Assembly: GCA_029204225.1 (NCBI GenBank) | Contig: CM055094.1 | Location: 24,202,541 to 24,266,540 of the forward strand | DNA from: Diphasiastrum complanatum | Taxonomy: Eukaryota; Streptophyta; Lycopodiopsida; Lycopodiales; Lycopodiaceae | Reading direction: 5' to 3' | Length of the DNA: 64,000 bases | Shown: positions 33,709 through 44,231 of the stretch, in pieces | How positions within the stretch are numbered: the stretch's first letter is position 1 | How the letters are laid out: each line of letters begins with the position of its first letter | Notes under the pieces: model-generated | Seen by the model: only the letters and a program-made list of their open reading frames with translations | What the model was told of the DNA's origin: nothing | Databases searched by the model: none | Program-made: the position numbers and the translations under genes

Positions 33709-35065
33709 CTCTTTAGTGATGCTTTCTATTGAGAATTTGGGCAAGCTAAAGTGATGAAATGTAAGTTTTCCTTATTTATTCCAAGAAGAACTAGGGACTT
33801 CAGTTGATTGGGTTTGCCCTTTAGTGCTAGCCTTTGTCATGACCAAGTTTGCCCTTCACCTTTGAAGAAATGCTAGAAGCTTGGTTGTTCTACAAATGTA
33901 TGAAAGCTAATGTGGACATATGTTTGTGCATTTGACCTACACCTACTCTAGGATGTTGACGACGTGAGTAGGGTTTCGTAGCATTTGGCCCATGTTGTGC
34001 ATGATGAAGTTGATGGTGCAAGACTTTATTATTGGACTCCACAGGGTTAAGGTTGCACATCTCTTTTGTTATGTTGGGTATTCTCCTATAGATAATATCA
34101 ATAATTATTTTTTCCCTATTAGTTGACATGGAGTTCTTGTGAAAGATCTTCGTCTAAGCTATGACTAGTTGGTTTGTGCTAATTTTTCTATTTTTAGTGG
34201 GGCTTCTTGCCCAACATTTATGCTAAGTGGTGAAATGTAGATTTTCTTTATTTTTTCCATGAAGAAGTAGTGACTTCATTTGATTGGTTCTGCTCTTTAG
34301 TGCTAGGTTTCATCATGATTGACAACCCTTTAGCTCCAAAGAAGTGATAGAAACTTGATAGGTTGGTTATTGTACAAATGTATGAAAGCAAATTGGACTC
34401 ATGTTTGTGGATGTGACTTGCACCTCTAGGGTGTTGACGACATGAATGAGGATGTCATAGCATGTGGTCCCTGCTGTGCATGATGAAGTTCACGGTAAAA
34501 GATTTTGTGGTTGGATTCCATAGGTTCAAAGATTGCACATCTCCTTTATTATGTCAAGCATTATCCTAAACGTAAATTCGATATATTCTTTTGCTCTATT
34601 AGGGGACATGGAGTTCTCATGATAGATCTTCATGCAAGTTAAGATTAATTGGTTTATGCTGATTTCTCTATCTTCAGTAGTGCTCTTTGTCCAATGGGTA
34701 TGCCTTCTAGTTAGGTTTTGAGCAATTTGAAGTGATGAATGCAGATTTTCCTTTTTCTTTTCCATGAAGAAGTAGGTACTTTCGATTTGCTATACTATTC
34801 AGTGCTAGCCTTCGTCATGATGGAGTCTGGCCTTCACCTTTGGAGAAGTGATAGACACTTGGATTGTTGGCTGTTGTACAAATGCATGAAAGTTAATGTG
34901 GACATATGTTTGTGCATGTGACCTTCATGTACTCTAGGGTACTGACAATGGGAGTAGATATGCCTTTGCATTTGGTTATGCTATGCATGATGAAGTTTAT
35001 GGTCTAAGAGTTTGTAATTGGATTCCGTAGGGTTGAAGATTGCACGTCTCTTTTGTTATGTTGAT
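33709..35065. repeat. Tandem array, three copies of a unit of about 490 bp
   Basis: Anchors recur in order: GTGATGAAATGTA-like at 33751, 34227 and 34732; TACAAATGTATGAAAG-like at 33891, 34373 and 34877; CATGATGAAGTT near 34000, 34477 and 34987; and TTGCACATCTC near 34053, 34533 and 35040. The periods are about 476-505 bp. The third copy stops at about 35065. Copies are diverged with many small indels. No protein recognised, and no LTR or terminal repeats. It could be an old satellite or duplicated intergenic DNA. Confidence 0.8.
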
Positions 35066-36647
35066 ACCCTAGATATCACATTGATATATATCTATGTCCA
35101 TTGTGCTAAAAAAATGAGCCATTGACAACCCTAACAATAGAGGAAATTAACTATTATAGACTTTTTTGGAAAGGTAGGCAGCACATTTCAAGAGGTGGTT
35201 CAAAAGGCCAAGAGATTAACCCCTTCCATTTAGTAGTTATGTCTTTATTAAGTTGACAAGGCAACTTAGCAAAAGGGAAGATCACACCCAACATGCTAAA
35301 ATGATGACTTTAGATTGTCATGTTTCTAGATAAAAAATTTGATGAAGTTGTTAGCTAAGAGGGAGACAATTTTTTTTTTTAATAGTAAAAATGCTGCTTT
35401 GGTTATGATAATGACCTTACTTAAGATGAACTATATTATTCCCTAAGGAAATTGTATTCCCATCATGTCTACAAAAATCGATTGCTTAGGAAGTTGTTGC
35501 CAAAGCGGTGTTGTGACCTTGCCATAGGCTTATGTTGATTACCCCAATGTGTAGTCAATGGTTGGAAGCGATACCGTGAAAAGCAATAAAAAATTTCTAC
35601 CATCGCCATAAATCCTAAGCAACTTTGAAGTGTAAATGTAAGTTCACCTTAGTCATGCCAAATCAATCACTACACTAAACTGGCTTTGAGTTCCATGGAT
35701 TTTGCAAGAGCCAAGTAAGCAACAATGAATGGAGCTGTACGTCAAGGATTTATTGTTCCCTTACCTCTTTGGTAGTTGAAGTTGTGAAACTAAAGTGGGT
35801 TTGTGTCCAATAGGAATGCAACACTGCAAATTCAAGAATAGGCGAGTTTCGTTGTGCATCTAGAACTTGAAAACATTATATTGTTTGCAAGCATGCCTAG
35901 TTACTACAAGCTGATTGCCATACCTATTTGGTATTGTTGATAACCCAGCTAGTTTAAAATTCTCATGAATAAGCTATTTTTGGTCTTGTTTTAAGAAATT
36001 TAGGCTTGTACATTGCTTTTTTTGTGACAGTGGAACACCTAAGATATTTAGGTGGCATGATCTTCATAATCTTGCCAGAATTCTATTCCATGCCTTGAAC
36101 TAGTAGAAATCTGGGGAGTGTAGAATGGCTCCCAAAAAAGACAAGGGTGAGTAAGTATCGAGAACAAGAACTTGTGTAGTAGATATATATGAAATGAAGT
36201 GCTCAAAGATGTCATGTTCGCACTCAAGGGGTATGTGAAATATGAGGAAAGTATGCAAAATGTTTGAATTATTAGCTACTTAAAAATTGAAGACTTGCAA
36301 GTTTCTAAAGAGGTAACCAATGCGGTGCTCAATATTTTCAATGACATCTTTGAAAATATTGTGATGTATTGCTCTATCATCTGTGAGGTGGGGTTATCCT
36401 TGTATGAGCATTGTGTTACACTAATCTAGTCTAGTGGGCTTGAGCCATTGTGTCTTTATTTGAGTGAACTAGAGATGTTTTTATGAGTCCCTTGGACATC
36501 CTTTGTCACTTTCTCAATCCATGGCCATCATCAAGTATGAAAATACAATGGTATGGATATATAAATGGAAATTGTTCTAATGTCTTGTTGCTCAAGAGTT
36601 GTTGCTGATCTTGTCCTCACTCTCCTCCTCTCTTATCTCCTCTCTCC
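35066..36647. other. No gene recognised
   Basis: AT-rich DNA without recognisable coding, repeat pairs or splice structure. Confidence 0.5.
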
Positions 36648-36905
36648 AGCCAATCTCTAGGTCATTTTTGGATTTTCCAGCCAATCTCAAGGTCGTTTTT
36701 GGATTTTCCAGCCAATCTCTAGGTCATTTTTGGATTTCCCAGCTATTTTAGAAGTGGTTTTTGGATTTCCCAGCCAATACCTAGGTCGTTTTTGGATTTC
36801 CCAGCCATTTTCCAAGTTGTTTTTGGATTTTCCAGCCAATATCTAGGTCGTTTGGATTCCCCAGCCATTTTCCAAGTTGATTTTGGATTTTCCAGCCGAT
36901 TTTAG
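36648..36905 (-). repeat. Minisatellite, left arm
   Basis: About eight units of 30-38 bp, consensus around CCAGCCAATCTCTAGGTC then TTTTTGGATTTTC. Read on the minus strand it continues the ORF1 frame as GWKIQNQLGKWLGNP repeats. Its inverted counterpart lies at 37357-37507. Confidence 0.88.
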
Positions 36906-37200
36906 CCTGTTGGGCATCAATCTTGGCAGCCTTGGTAAGCAGATCCGCACGTAGTTCAGTAAGGTGAGAGAGAACATTTGCAAATTGCTTAGAGATGTAT
37001 TCATTCAAGGAGGAGATGTTCTCCAGAGTGGCGTGGTGAACATAGGTGTGGGCGGTGTCCCCCATATGCGTTGAGGATGAAGCAACACCCGGTGATGGCT
37101 GAGCACTTACATAAGCGTAATGATTGGTGGACGATGTCTCCGAAGTGCGAGAACGCTTTCAAGGGTTTTTTGGCATGAAACTCTTAGCCCGCTTTATGCA
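36895..37200 (-). pseudogene. LINE ORF1 first half, inverted
   Basis: The minus strand reads KRAKSFMPKNP, a stop, KRSRTSETSS, then MGDTAHTYVHH, ENISSLNEYISKQFANVL and LRADLLTKAAKIDAQQAKI, closely matching the ORF1 starts at 48.6 and 60.7 kb. It ends in the minisatellite. 37201-37356 is the 5' untranslated part. Confidence 0.85.
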
Positions 37201-37356
37201 CAAATCTAAACCTGGAGCCGTGAGATAGGAAGAATGCAACTGAGGAAGAGCAGGGTCAGCTAAAAAGCAAGGAAGGGCAAGGCCAATGATGGAGGAAGAA
37301 GAAGTGGAAGGGCAGCAAGGAGTGCTTAAGCATAAACCCTAGGCAAATGCCCTAGA

Positions 37357-37507
37357 AAATGGTTGGGAGTCCAAAAACGACTTGGAAAGTAGCTGAAAAA
37401 TCCAAAAAATGACTTGGAAATTGGCTGGGAAATGCAAAAGTGACCTAGAAATTTGCTGGGAAATCCAAAAACGACCTGGATATTGGCTGAGAAATCCAAA
37501 AACGATC
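37357..37507 (+). repeat. Minisatellite, right arm (inverted relative to left)
   Basis: About four units of the same repeat in the opposite orientation (consensus TTGGCTGGGAAATCCAAAAA then CGACCTGGAAA), leading directly into the second half of ORF1. Confidence 0.88.
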
Positions 37508-38103
37508 TAATTATCGTGCAGAGCTTGGTGCTTTGCAGGGCAACATCATCCCCAACATCACAAGTAAAGTTGAGGATGCTAAGGCTTCTATCGGTAAGAT
37601 CCACCACCTTGAGCGCCAAATTCATGACACTGCTGAGAGTGTTAGTCACATCCATGTGCTTGAACAACGTCTTCATGAAACTGTGGAACACGTCTAGAAG
37701 ATCCCTCCTCTCGAGAAAGAGGTCCGTGAGACCACATCATGGGCTTCTACATTCCACTCATCTTCTGCAGCCCCCTCCTTGGACTCCACGGTACAAGGCG
37801 TCTTGGCAGAACAACAACGTCGAGATGATAAGAAGTTAAACTTGCGATTGCGGGGTCTTCCTACCGAGGGTAACAACATTGCATTAGGTTACATCTTTGT
37901 TTACATCGCACATGGGACTATCTCTTCCAGGCATCTAGTACGCTTGGCGACTCAAGACTGATCCGGTTCTCATGTTTACGTTGATGATGATCTTACTCAT
38001 TGCCAATGGTTACATTGCAAATCCATCATTCAAGAAGCGAGGGAAAAACAACAACGGGTGGTCTTCACAAATGCCAGCCCGATCTTTTTCTCTAAGCAGC
38101 AAT
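37508..38103 (+). pseudogene. LINE ORF1 second half
   Basis: Reads LGALQGNIIPNITSKVEDAK, HHLERQIHDTAES and LEQRLHETVEHV (long helix), then GVLAEQQRRDDKKLNLRLRG, then after frame damage YVDDDLTHCQW, IIQEAREKQQRVVFTNA. This is the RRM-like and C-terminal part of the LINE ORF1 protein seen complete at 47.7-48.5 kb. Part of the RRM is missing. Confidence 0.85.
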
Positions 38104-39189
38104 AGGAAGTTGGGGTATTCGGGCATGGGAGAGGCCCGATAACCCCTGCTAGTGTCACTTTTGGTTTTTGGAACTATGGCGGCCTCTCTACCTCTTCTAC
38201 GGCAGCGGACCTAGATCAGTATCTACGTTCGGGGCACGTTTTCTTCTTTGCTGAGACACATGAATCTCCTACTCACCCACTCCCACCTATTTCTGGTTAC
38301 CAGTGGCTCTCAGTCCCCCGTCCTATGCTTTTGGGCCATCTTCTTCGTGCTTCCGGAGGTGTGGCGTGTCTGTATCAATCTCTCCATACTGCTTTTGTTC
38401 GCCTGCTTTTTTTGGACGGTTATGGTAGATTCTTGTGGCTTTCTCTCAGTGCTTGTTTTTTGGGATTGGATAAAAATTTGTATATCGCAGTCTGCTACTT
38501 TTTCTCCTCATACTTCGGTGTTTACGAATTTGGGAGGAGATCCATTTCAGACCCTTGCCGATGATATTGCTCGCCTTTCCATACGTGGTTGCATGGAGAC
38601 TTTAATGCTCGCACAAATACCAACCAAACTCACTTTTATGAGGATGTGCTTTGCCTTTGACGCTTGGATATGTCTTATGCACGCTCGTCAGCGGATTCAG
38701 CAGCCAGTGTCACCACACATGGGGATCAGTTTTTACTACTGGCATAGGCACACAGGCTCGTTTTCCTCAACGGTCTTCCCTAGTGTCCGTCTTCCTCTGG
38801 GTATACATGCCATCCTTTTGGCTGCAGACACAATGTTGTCAATTATTTTATTGCATCACCTGCTCTGCTTCCCCGCTTGCAAATCTTTCACTATTTCTCC
38901 CTCAGTTCTTTCTAACCACTCTATGTTGTACCTTTCCTTTGCCCCTCCCCTTCACCCACCTCTTGTCCCTCCATTCCGCCCCCCCAACCTCCTTCCATAA
39001 ACAACAGGACTACATTAATTGTGTCTCACGTGCACTTGCCCACTTCCCCTTTTCCTCGAATTTCTCGACCCAAGCCTCCTTTCTCACCACCTCTCTCACC
39101 ACTGTTGCTGCAGTCCTCTCCCCTCCCCCCCTCCGCAGCTCTGCTCATTGCAGGACAAATAATAAATGGTATGACAAATCTTGCTCTTG
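38104..39189 (+). pseudogene. LINE ORF2 endonuclease, broken
   Basis: Several frames together follow the ORF2 of copy A: FFFAETHESPTHPLPPISGY, RASGGVACLYQS, LGLDKNLYIAVCYF, then RTNNKWYDKSCS near 39155-39185. Frameshifts are many and the GDFN motif is not intact. Confidence 0.8.
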
Positions 39190-39685
39190 TAGGAAATAGA
39201 AGCCTAAGGATCCAGAATCTTAACTATTCAATCACACAAAGCATTCTCAAAAGAAAGAGAGAGATGGCTAGAAACCCTCTTGTAGAAACTCGTGGACAGC
39301 CAAGGAGAATAGTCAATATTGCTTACAAAAGTGTCTCATACAAATGGGATGCACACATATATATCTAGTCCAAGATGACTTGACTATTGGCTATCCAACT
39401 ACTTGACTATTGACTATCCAACTTTCTATAAGTTAGATAAAAAGAATAAGGTACCTCCAATATGTCAAATTGGGGTACTTAATGTCACAATTAGGCCTAG
39501 TGGACCCATGAGTCCCTACCAAGTTAATTTCATACTAACTTAGCTAACTCTAAGTTTAGTAGGCCTTATATAATAAATGTCCATAGTTACACAACTCTCG
39601 ACCTTTTGGGTCAAAGTAACCTATGGTAATGTAAGCAATTCCATTTACATTCCAGCAGCTCTTCCTTCCAAACCTATCTCAAGTA
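39190..39685. mobile_element. Unidentified insertion of about 500 bp in LINE ORF2
   Basis: It interrupts ORF2 between the segments matching NNKWYDxxC and KYVxF of copy A. It starts near TGTAGGAAATAG and ends near CTATCTCA, possible TG...CA borders, so a solo LTR is possible, but I found no second copy and no clear target duplication. Confidence 0.45.
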
Positions 39686-39900
39686 CGTCCGATCTGTTTC
39701 ACCTTTGCTCTCTTCCCTGGTTGAAAAACAGTATCGCACATTTCTACATCGCAAGAAAGTTGTATACAATATGACCCGCTCAGCCTGACTACTTCACAAC
39801 TTACACTCAGCCTCCTCCGTTGCTTTTTGGAGGGCTTCTCTTCCTAAGTCTCGCACCATTCCTCCCATCCCTCTCCAGTCCTGGATTGATCATGCGACCA
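39686..39900 (+). pseudogene. LINE ORF2 continued
   Basis: Reads LSSLVEKQYRTFLHRKKVVY, a stop, LHSASSVAFWRASLPKS and PIPLQSWIDHATT, matching copy A (SSAEKQLRSLLRKKKVAY, LHSASSATFWKIFLHK, PIPLQSWVDYATN). It ends where gypsy gag begins on the other strand. Confidence 0.85.
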
Positions 39901-40654
39901 CGATCACCAAAAGGTAAGAAAGCTCAGTAAACTGGTCAATATAAGCAGTCAACTCACCAGTATGGGTAAGGCTACGAAATAGATCACGTTGGCGAACTAG
40001 CCAGTGGGGGTCAATCATAGGCATACGGAGGTCATGATGAAAGGTAGGCCATATTAGCAACCCCTCGTGAGCAGGCTCAGAACGATAAACATGCCACCAA
40101 GTCTGAGCTCGACCATCTAGATGTAATGCAGCCAACTGGACCTTTTGGGTTTCAGTCTTGGGATACATAAGAAAATAGGTCTCTAATTTAGAGAACCAAT
40201 TCTCCGAAATATTCCCATCAGACAAACCAGAGTAATTGGTAAGCTGGATGCGATCACAAAAATCATGAGCAAAATGTGGCTCATGACTTCCATGAAAAGT
40301 AGGGGAGGGAAAACCTGGTGGTACTGAGGGAAATCCAGGTGGTGGTGCAGGAGACCCATAAGGAGAGCCAAAAAGACTACCACCATATGAAGACTGACCA
40401 AACGTACTACCAAAAGCACCTCCTGAAGATGAAGAGGGAGAGGTAGTAGTCGGACTCAATATGGGGAATAAAGGGGTTTTGCCAGGACGATGAAGGGTCT
40501 CTGGCAGTGTGGTATCCCCTCGAGGCAAAACGGTCTCAAGGCTAGAAAGGACACGATCGATACGACTCTCAGGACGATTCGTGCCAACATCAATGTGTGT
40601 AAAACGATCGTCGAAAGAGCTCTGTGGTGGATCGTCCGTTGAAGAAGAAGCCAT
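39890..40654 (-). pseudogene. gypsy gag, 3'-truncated
   Basis: Start ATG 40654 (MASSSTDDPPQSSFDD) is chosen because upstream sequence is repetitive leader. A Pro/Ser/Gly-rich N-terminal part precedes the Retrotrans_gag domain: ENWFSKLETYFLMYPKTE, VQLAALHLDGRAQTWW, DLFRSLTHTGELTAYIDQF. The frame is open for about 255 codons with no stop until the LINE junction. The zinc knuckle and pol are absent. Confidence 0.88.
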
Positions 40655-41303
40655 AGGTGATAAGGAAAAGACAAAACCTGAATGTGTGAGTAATGCACGA
40701 TAGTGATGGCTGAAGAGAAGTGTCCATGCCACCACGCTGAAAACTGTCACCAACATAGAAGAGGTAATGGTTGGAAAAAAAATGACCAGAAATAGGCACC
40801 AATAGAAGATGTAGATGGGTGCTGGAAATGGGCTAAAATTTGGACAACAAATGAGGGCGCTGGAAAAGAGGCAAAAAGGCTGGGGTTTTGGGACAGCAAA
40901 TGGGCCAGAATGAAGAGGTAAGCGGGTGCTGGAAAAGCGGTAAAAAGGCCGGGGTTTTGGGACAGAAATGGGCCAAAATGAGGAGGGAATAGGTGCAAAT
41001 GGGTGCTAGAAATAGTAGAAGATGGCCCCTGGAAATTGCAGTAGATAGGTGCAAAAAATGGCAGCAAATGGGTGCAAAAAGTAGGTATGAATGAGTGCTA
41101 GAAATAGTAGGAGATGGGCACTGAAAAAGGCAGCAAATGGGTGTTGAAAAATGGTAGAGAGGGCGCTGATCCTCCTCCAATTGGGAATGAAAAACCTGCA
41201 AGACAAGTAGATCCATAGGCTGAAGATCCAAACTGTAGATGGGCGCCCTCCTGAAGAGAAAAATCTGCTCTTGAACCTTACTCAAGAAAGTGCTCTGATA
41301 CCA
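39890..41303 (-). mobile_element. Ty3/gypsy 5' internal part: primer site, leader and gag
   Basis: A minus-strand gypsy element with primer site complement TGCTCTGATACCA at 41291-41303, a leader of about 640 bases and gag cut at about 39890. The leader (40815-41170) holds repeated blocks such as GGGTGCTGGAAA, GGGGTTTTGGGACAG and GCAAATGGG, with a spacing near 70 bp. On its right is the LTR at 41304-41746. Confidence 0.82.
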
Positions 41304-41746
41304 AGTTACAAGCTAAGATTCACTAGCTATGCTAGAAAGTAGGACTTAGGCTAGAAAGCATGAAAGAGAGAATATTCAATGAGGCTAAAGAAGAGCAATC
41401 ATTATCAACTAAATAAAAGACTACAATGCTACCCTATGTATACCCTACCAATGAACCCTAAAGTAGGAATTCAAAAATAGAGGGAGGCAGAAGATTTGGA
41501 GGGAAAATAGTGCGCCCCCCCCCAATAGGAGGACCCCCACTCCAAATCAATATGACCAAGTCCTAAAAGTGTGACCAAATAGGGCCCAAGGCCAGTACAT
41601 GAATAAAAAAAGGGCCCATAGGCCTGCTTATGCATAATAAAGAATAAAAGAATGGACGCAGCAAATGTAATGAGCTGAGTCCATAACTCCTTGCCATTTA
41701 CGATTTTACATTTTACAATGGAAAATGGACATAGAAAAAGATTACA
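41304..41746 (-). repeat. Single gypsy LTR between two element halves
   Basis: About 440 bp. Its left side abuts a primer binding site, so it is the 5' LTR of the element to the left. Its right side abuts a minus-strand purine tract (GAGCAGGGAAGGGA, 41747-41760), so it is the 3' LTR of the element to the right. The end at 41746 (ATTACA) is clear; the end near 41304 lacks the usual TG. Confidence 0.72.
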
Positions 41747-42420
41747 TCCCTTCCCTGCTCAAGGAACTGCAAGCACTATGCCTGCAAATTGTGCATAGTT
41801 TCCCAAGTAGCATCATTTAGAGCTCTACCATACCATGCAACCAAGTTAGGTAGCAAACCATGATGCAATCACCTTTGCCTTCGGTCCGATACTTTCGTTG
41901 ATCCATGCAGCACCTCCCATGCTCCTTAAAACAAACAAGCTCATCATTTAATAGATTATCTCCATTATGAAAGACCTACTTGAAGCATGATACATGAAGA
42001 GGAGGATGAAAATCACGATTCGGAGGCAACACTAATTTTCAAGCAACATTGTGTATCTTTTTAACCATTTTATAGGGTCCACAATAATGCAAAATTAACT
42101 TATATTAATTCCCCATATTCCAAGAAGCCGAGTCCTTTGAAATGTAGTCTCTCCTTCCTCCAACTTCCTTATTAGTATATGTCTTAGCCTAGTCCATCTG
42201 CCATTTTTCACATTTTTTTTGGCCAACTCAAGCATTGCAATCATTTGAGTTAGAACTTCAATATTTCTTGTCACGCCTATCGAGACCCAATTGGTTGGCC
42301 TAAAACCATAATCAAGCTTGAAAGGACTCGTTTTCAGAGATGAATTTTTTTATTATTATATGCAGATTTCGTGAATGGTAAGTATCGTTCCGAGCTTTTA
42401 TATAACTTATGTATGCCCTT
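41747..42420 (-). pseudogene. gypsy pol end (integrase C-terminal relic)
   Basis: The minus strand around 42340-42020 reads SPFKLDYGFRPTN, VLTQMIAMLELAKKN and, after damage, a piece like LHYCGPYKxxKKIHNVA. This is the end of a gypsy integrase. It leads to a purine tract and the LTR at 41304-41746. Catalytic domains are not present. Confidence 0.65.
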
Positions 42421-43178
42421 AGCATATATAACTTCTAAAGTTTGCTCAAGTCTAATAGCCCTATAAAGTATTATCCTCTCTGATTGTCTAATCAAAGGGT
42501 AGAATTTAGTCTAAAATAGCTCAACATAGATTGGATTCAGGCAGTTCATGCATTGACTAATTAGCTTACTTAATTGGATCATCATTCAACTGGTGTTTTA
42601 TATTGGTGTGATCAACATGGCTACATTTCTCTTGTGATTGACTTCCGATGGTAATGAAGCTTTTTGGAAAGAGACAATTTGGGTCATTGTACAAAGTCAT
42701 TTATTGTAATGAAAAGCAACAGGCACAAATGCTTTTAGGCATCCTTTTGTCAAGGTTACTAGCATTTCTTTGATTTTAATTTAAACTTTGAAAGCAACAA
42801 CAGATAATCTCTGGGCATGCCTCGGTTACCTTTGAGAAGAGGAGATGAGTAATAATTGATTCTATAAAAAGTTGCCACCAATCCCTTAAGTCTGCTTATG
42901 TTGATTGTAAGAAATAGAGTATCAAATAAATTGAACAAGTTTGGATAAAAAATATAGGCCTCAAGCTCAATGCTTGGAAAAATATGTTAGCCTAAATAGA
43001 TGTAGAAATCAGTGAACTATTATTAATTGCTCTACTTTTAATCCAAGTAATTCTCTAGCTAGTACACTGTATCAAGAATTTTGAACCAGATTGTATATAA
43101 TTTTTACAACCAAAATTCCAATGTTCAGCTTTGCTGATAATCAAACATGCCTGTTTGGTCTTCTTATGTTTCTCTCAG
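42421..43178 (+). other. No gene recognised; intron side of YacP-like gene
   Basis: AT-rich. It ends in a strong pyrimidine tract and acceptor (CTTCTTATGTTTCTCTCAG, 43160-43178), so it should be intron or upstream sequence of the next exon. Confidence 0.5.
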
Positions 43179-43339
43179 CACATTTCGAGGAAGTGAGATT
43201 GTGCAGCCAGTGTTGTTGGTAGATGGCTACAATCTATGTGGGTTTTGGCCTAAGTTGAAAAAGCATTTTTCACGTGGCAACCTTGAATTGGCACGAAAAA
43301 AGCTTGTTGATGAGCTTGCCACTTTCAGTGCAATAAAGG
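43179..43339 (+). CDS. YacP-like NYN-domain protein, exon
   Basis: 161-base exon. The encoded piece has PVLLVDGYNLCGFWPKLKKH and LELARKKLVDELATFSAIKG, the start of the plant YacP/NYN (PIN-like ribonuclease) domain, in which the Asp of LLVDGYN is a predicted metal ligand. YacP-like proteins are linked to RNA turnover in chloroplasts and bacteria; here the role is inferred from family only. The exon starts after TTTCTCTCAG and ends at AAAGG|GTACAT with one base left over, which fits the exon at 62031 exactly. Earlier exons are not found to the left. An ATG at 43147 lies in the intron-like pyrimidine tract and is probably not the start. Confidence 0.8.
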
Positions 43340-44176
43340 GTACATTCTTTTCACAGATTCTTGTTTAGTATATGAACTACTTGTAATGAGAACTTTTGTT
43401 TTGGCATTGTTTCATTTCAATAATGCATTTTTTGATTTTTCTTCCTTGAGCTTTGACCTTATTAGGTGAAATGTTTCCCCCTCCTAAAAATTATTGTGAG
43501 ATTTTTAGAGGTTAATAATACTAGAAGGTATAGGAAGAATAGGTCAGATGATGGCATGTCTCTTTTCCTCTTATAGCTAACGTGCATTGAATCATAGTTA
43601 TTTTTTCAAATCTTGGAGTCTGAGGCAAAATGTTCCATCCTCTTTTAAATTTTTACTTTGCATGTTAGTTCATTTTTCTATGTAACTTGTTACAATCTTT
43701 GATCAAGCTGAAATGACATAGTACTTGTACACATATTTCCTATGACTAATTACTAATCGTTGATGTTGATCAGCCAATATCTATTGATTGATGTACCTTG
43801 ATTCCGATTAACCGTCTATCAAAAATTTATTTAGTTCGTCATGTTTGCTTTAGACCTTTCCTCAATCAGAGATTGGCATCAAGGTGCGATCTTGGTCTTG
43901 TTAAGGGTTGAGTTCGACAGGAGGAATTGCCTTCAATGAACAGGGATATGTGGCTGAAGGACCAAATGATCTCAGATAGACCTGTGTTATAAGGGTCTTA
44001 AGCTCATCAAAAGTCAAGTGTCTACTACATTAGATCAATCTTTCAAGATGCAACTACTTGACTTAGAGCTTATTTCTATAGATATTTCCTTTTTATTCTA
44101 CAAATGAAAAGCAAGTGAACCCCTTTGAAGCTGGCCACCTATGTATACCATTGCAGATAATAAGCTCATGAAAATG

Positions 44177-44180
<4 letters not shown>

Positions 44181-44226
<46 letters not shown>
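44181..44226. repeat. (GA)n microsatellite, tail of LINE fragment
   Basis: About 46 bases of GA. On its right it is fused straight to LINE ORF2 coding, with no 3' untranslated part. Confidence 0.95.

Positions 44227-44231
<5 letters not shown>

Larger units (their letters stand above)
36648..39900. mobile_element. LINE with inverted 5' segment
   Basis: The 5' part of a LINE lies on the minus strand (36648-37356: minisatellite, ORF1 first half, 5' untranslated region). The rest lies on the + strand (37357-39900: minisatellite, ORF1 second half, ORF2 endonuclease and RT start). ORF1 breaks at the same place on both sides, after the residues AQQAKI. This is the structure expected from twin priming, the known cause of 5' inversions in L1 elements. 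The element is cut at about 39900 by gypsy DNA and interrupted at 39190-39685. It resembles copies A, B and D at 44-61 kb. Confidence 0.85.

Noticed and set aside
36648-37507. Spaced repeats as a CRISPR-like array
   Set aside because: Units are contiguous, diverged and partly coding, in plant DNA; there are no spacers.
38248-39000. 250-codon open frame as a membrane protein gene
   Set aside because: Its hydrophobic content is an out-of-frame reading of LINE ORF2; neighbouring frames match copy A endonuclease in order.
43147-43178. ATG 43147 as start of the YacP-like gene
   Set aside because: It sits in a pyrimidine tract ending in CAG, a better splice acceptor, and family members have a longer N-terminal part.
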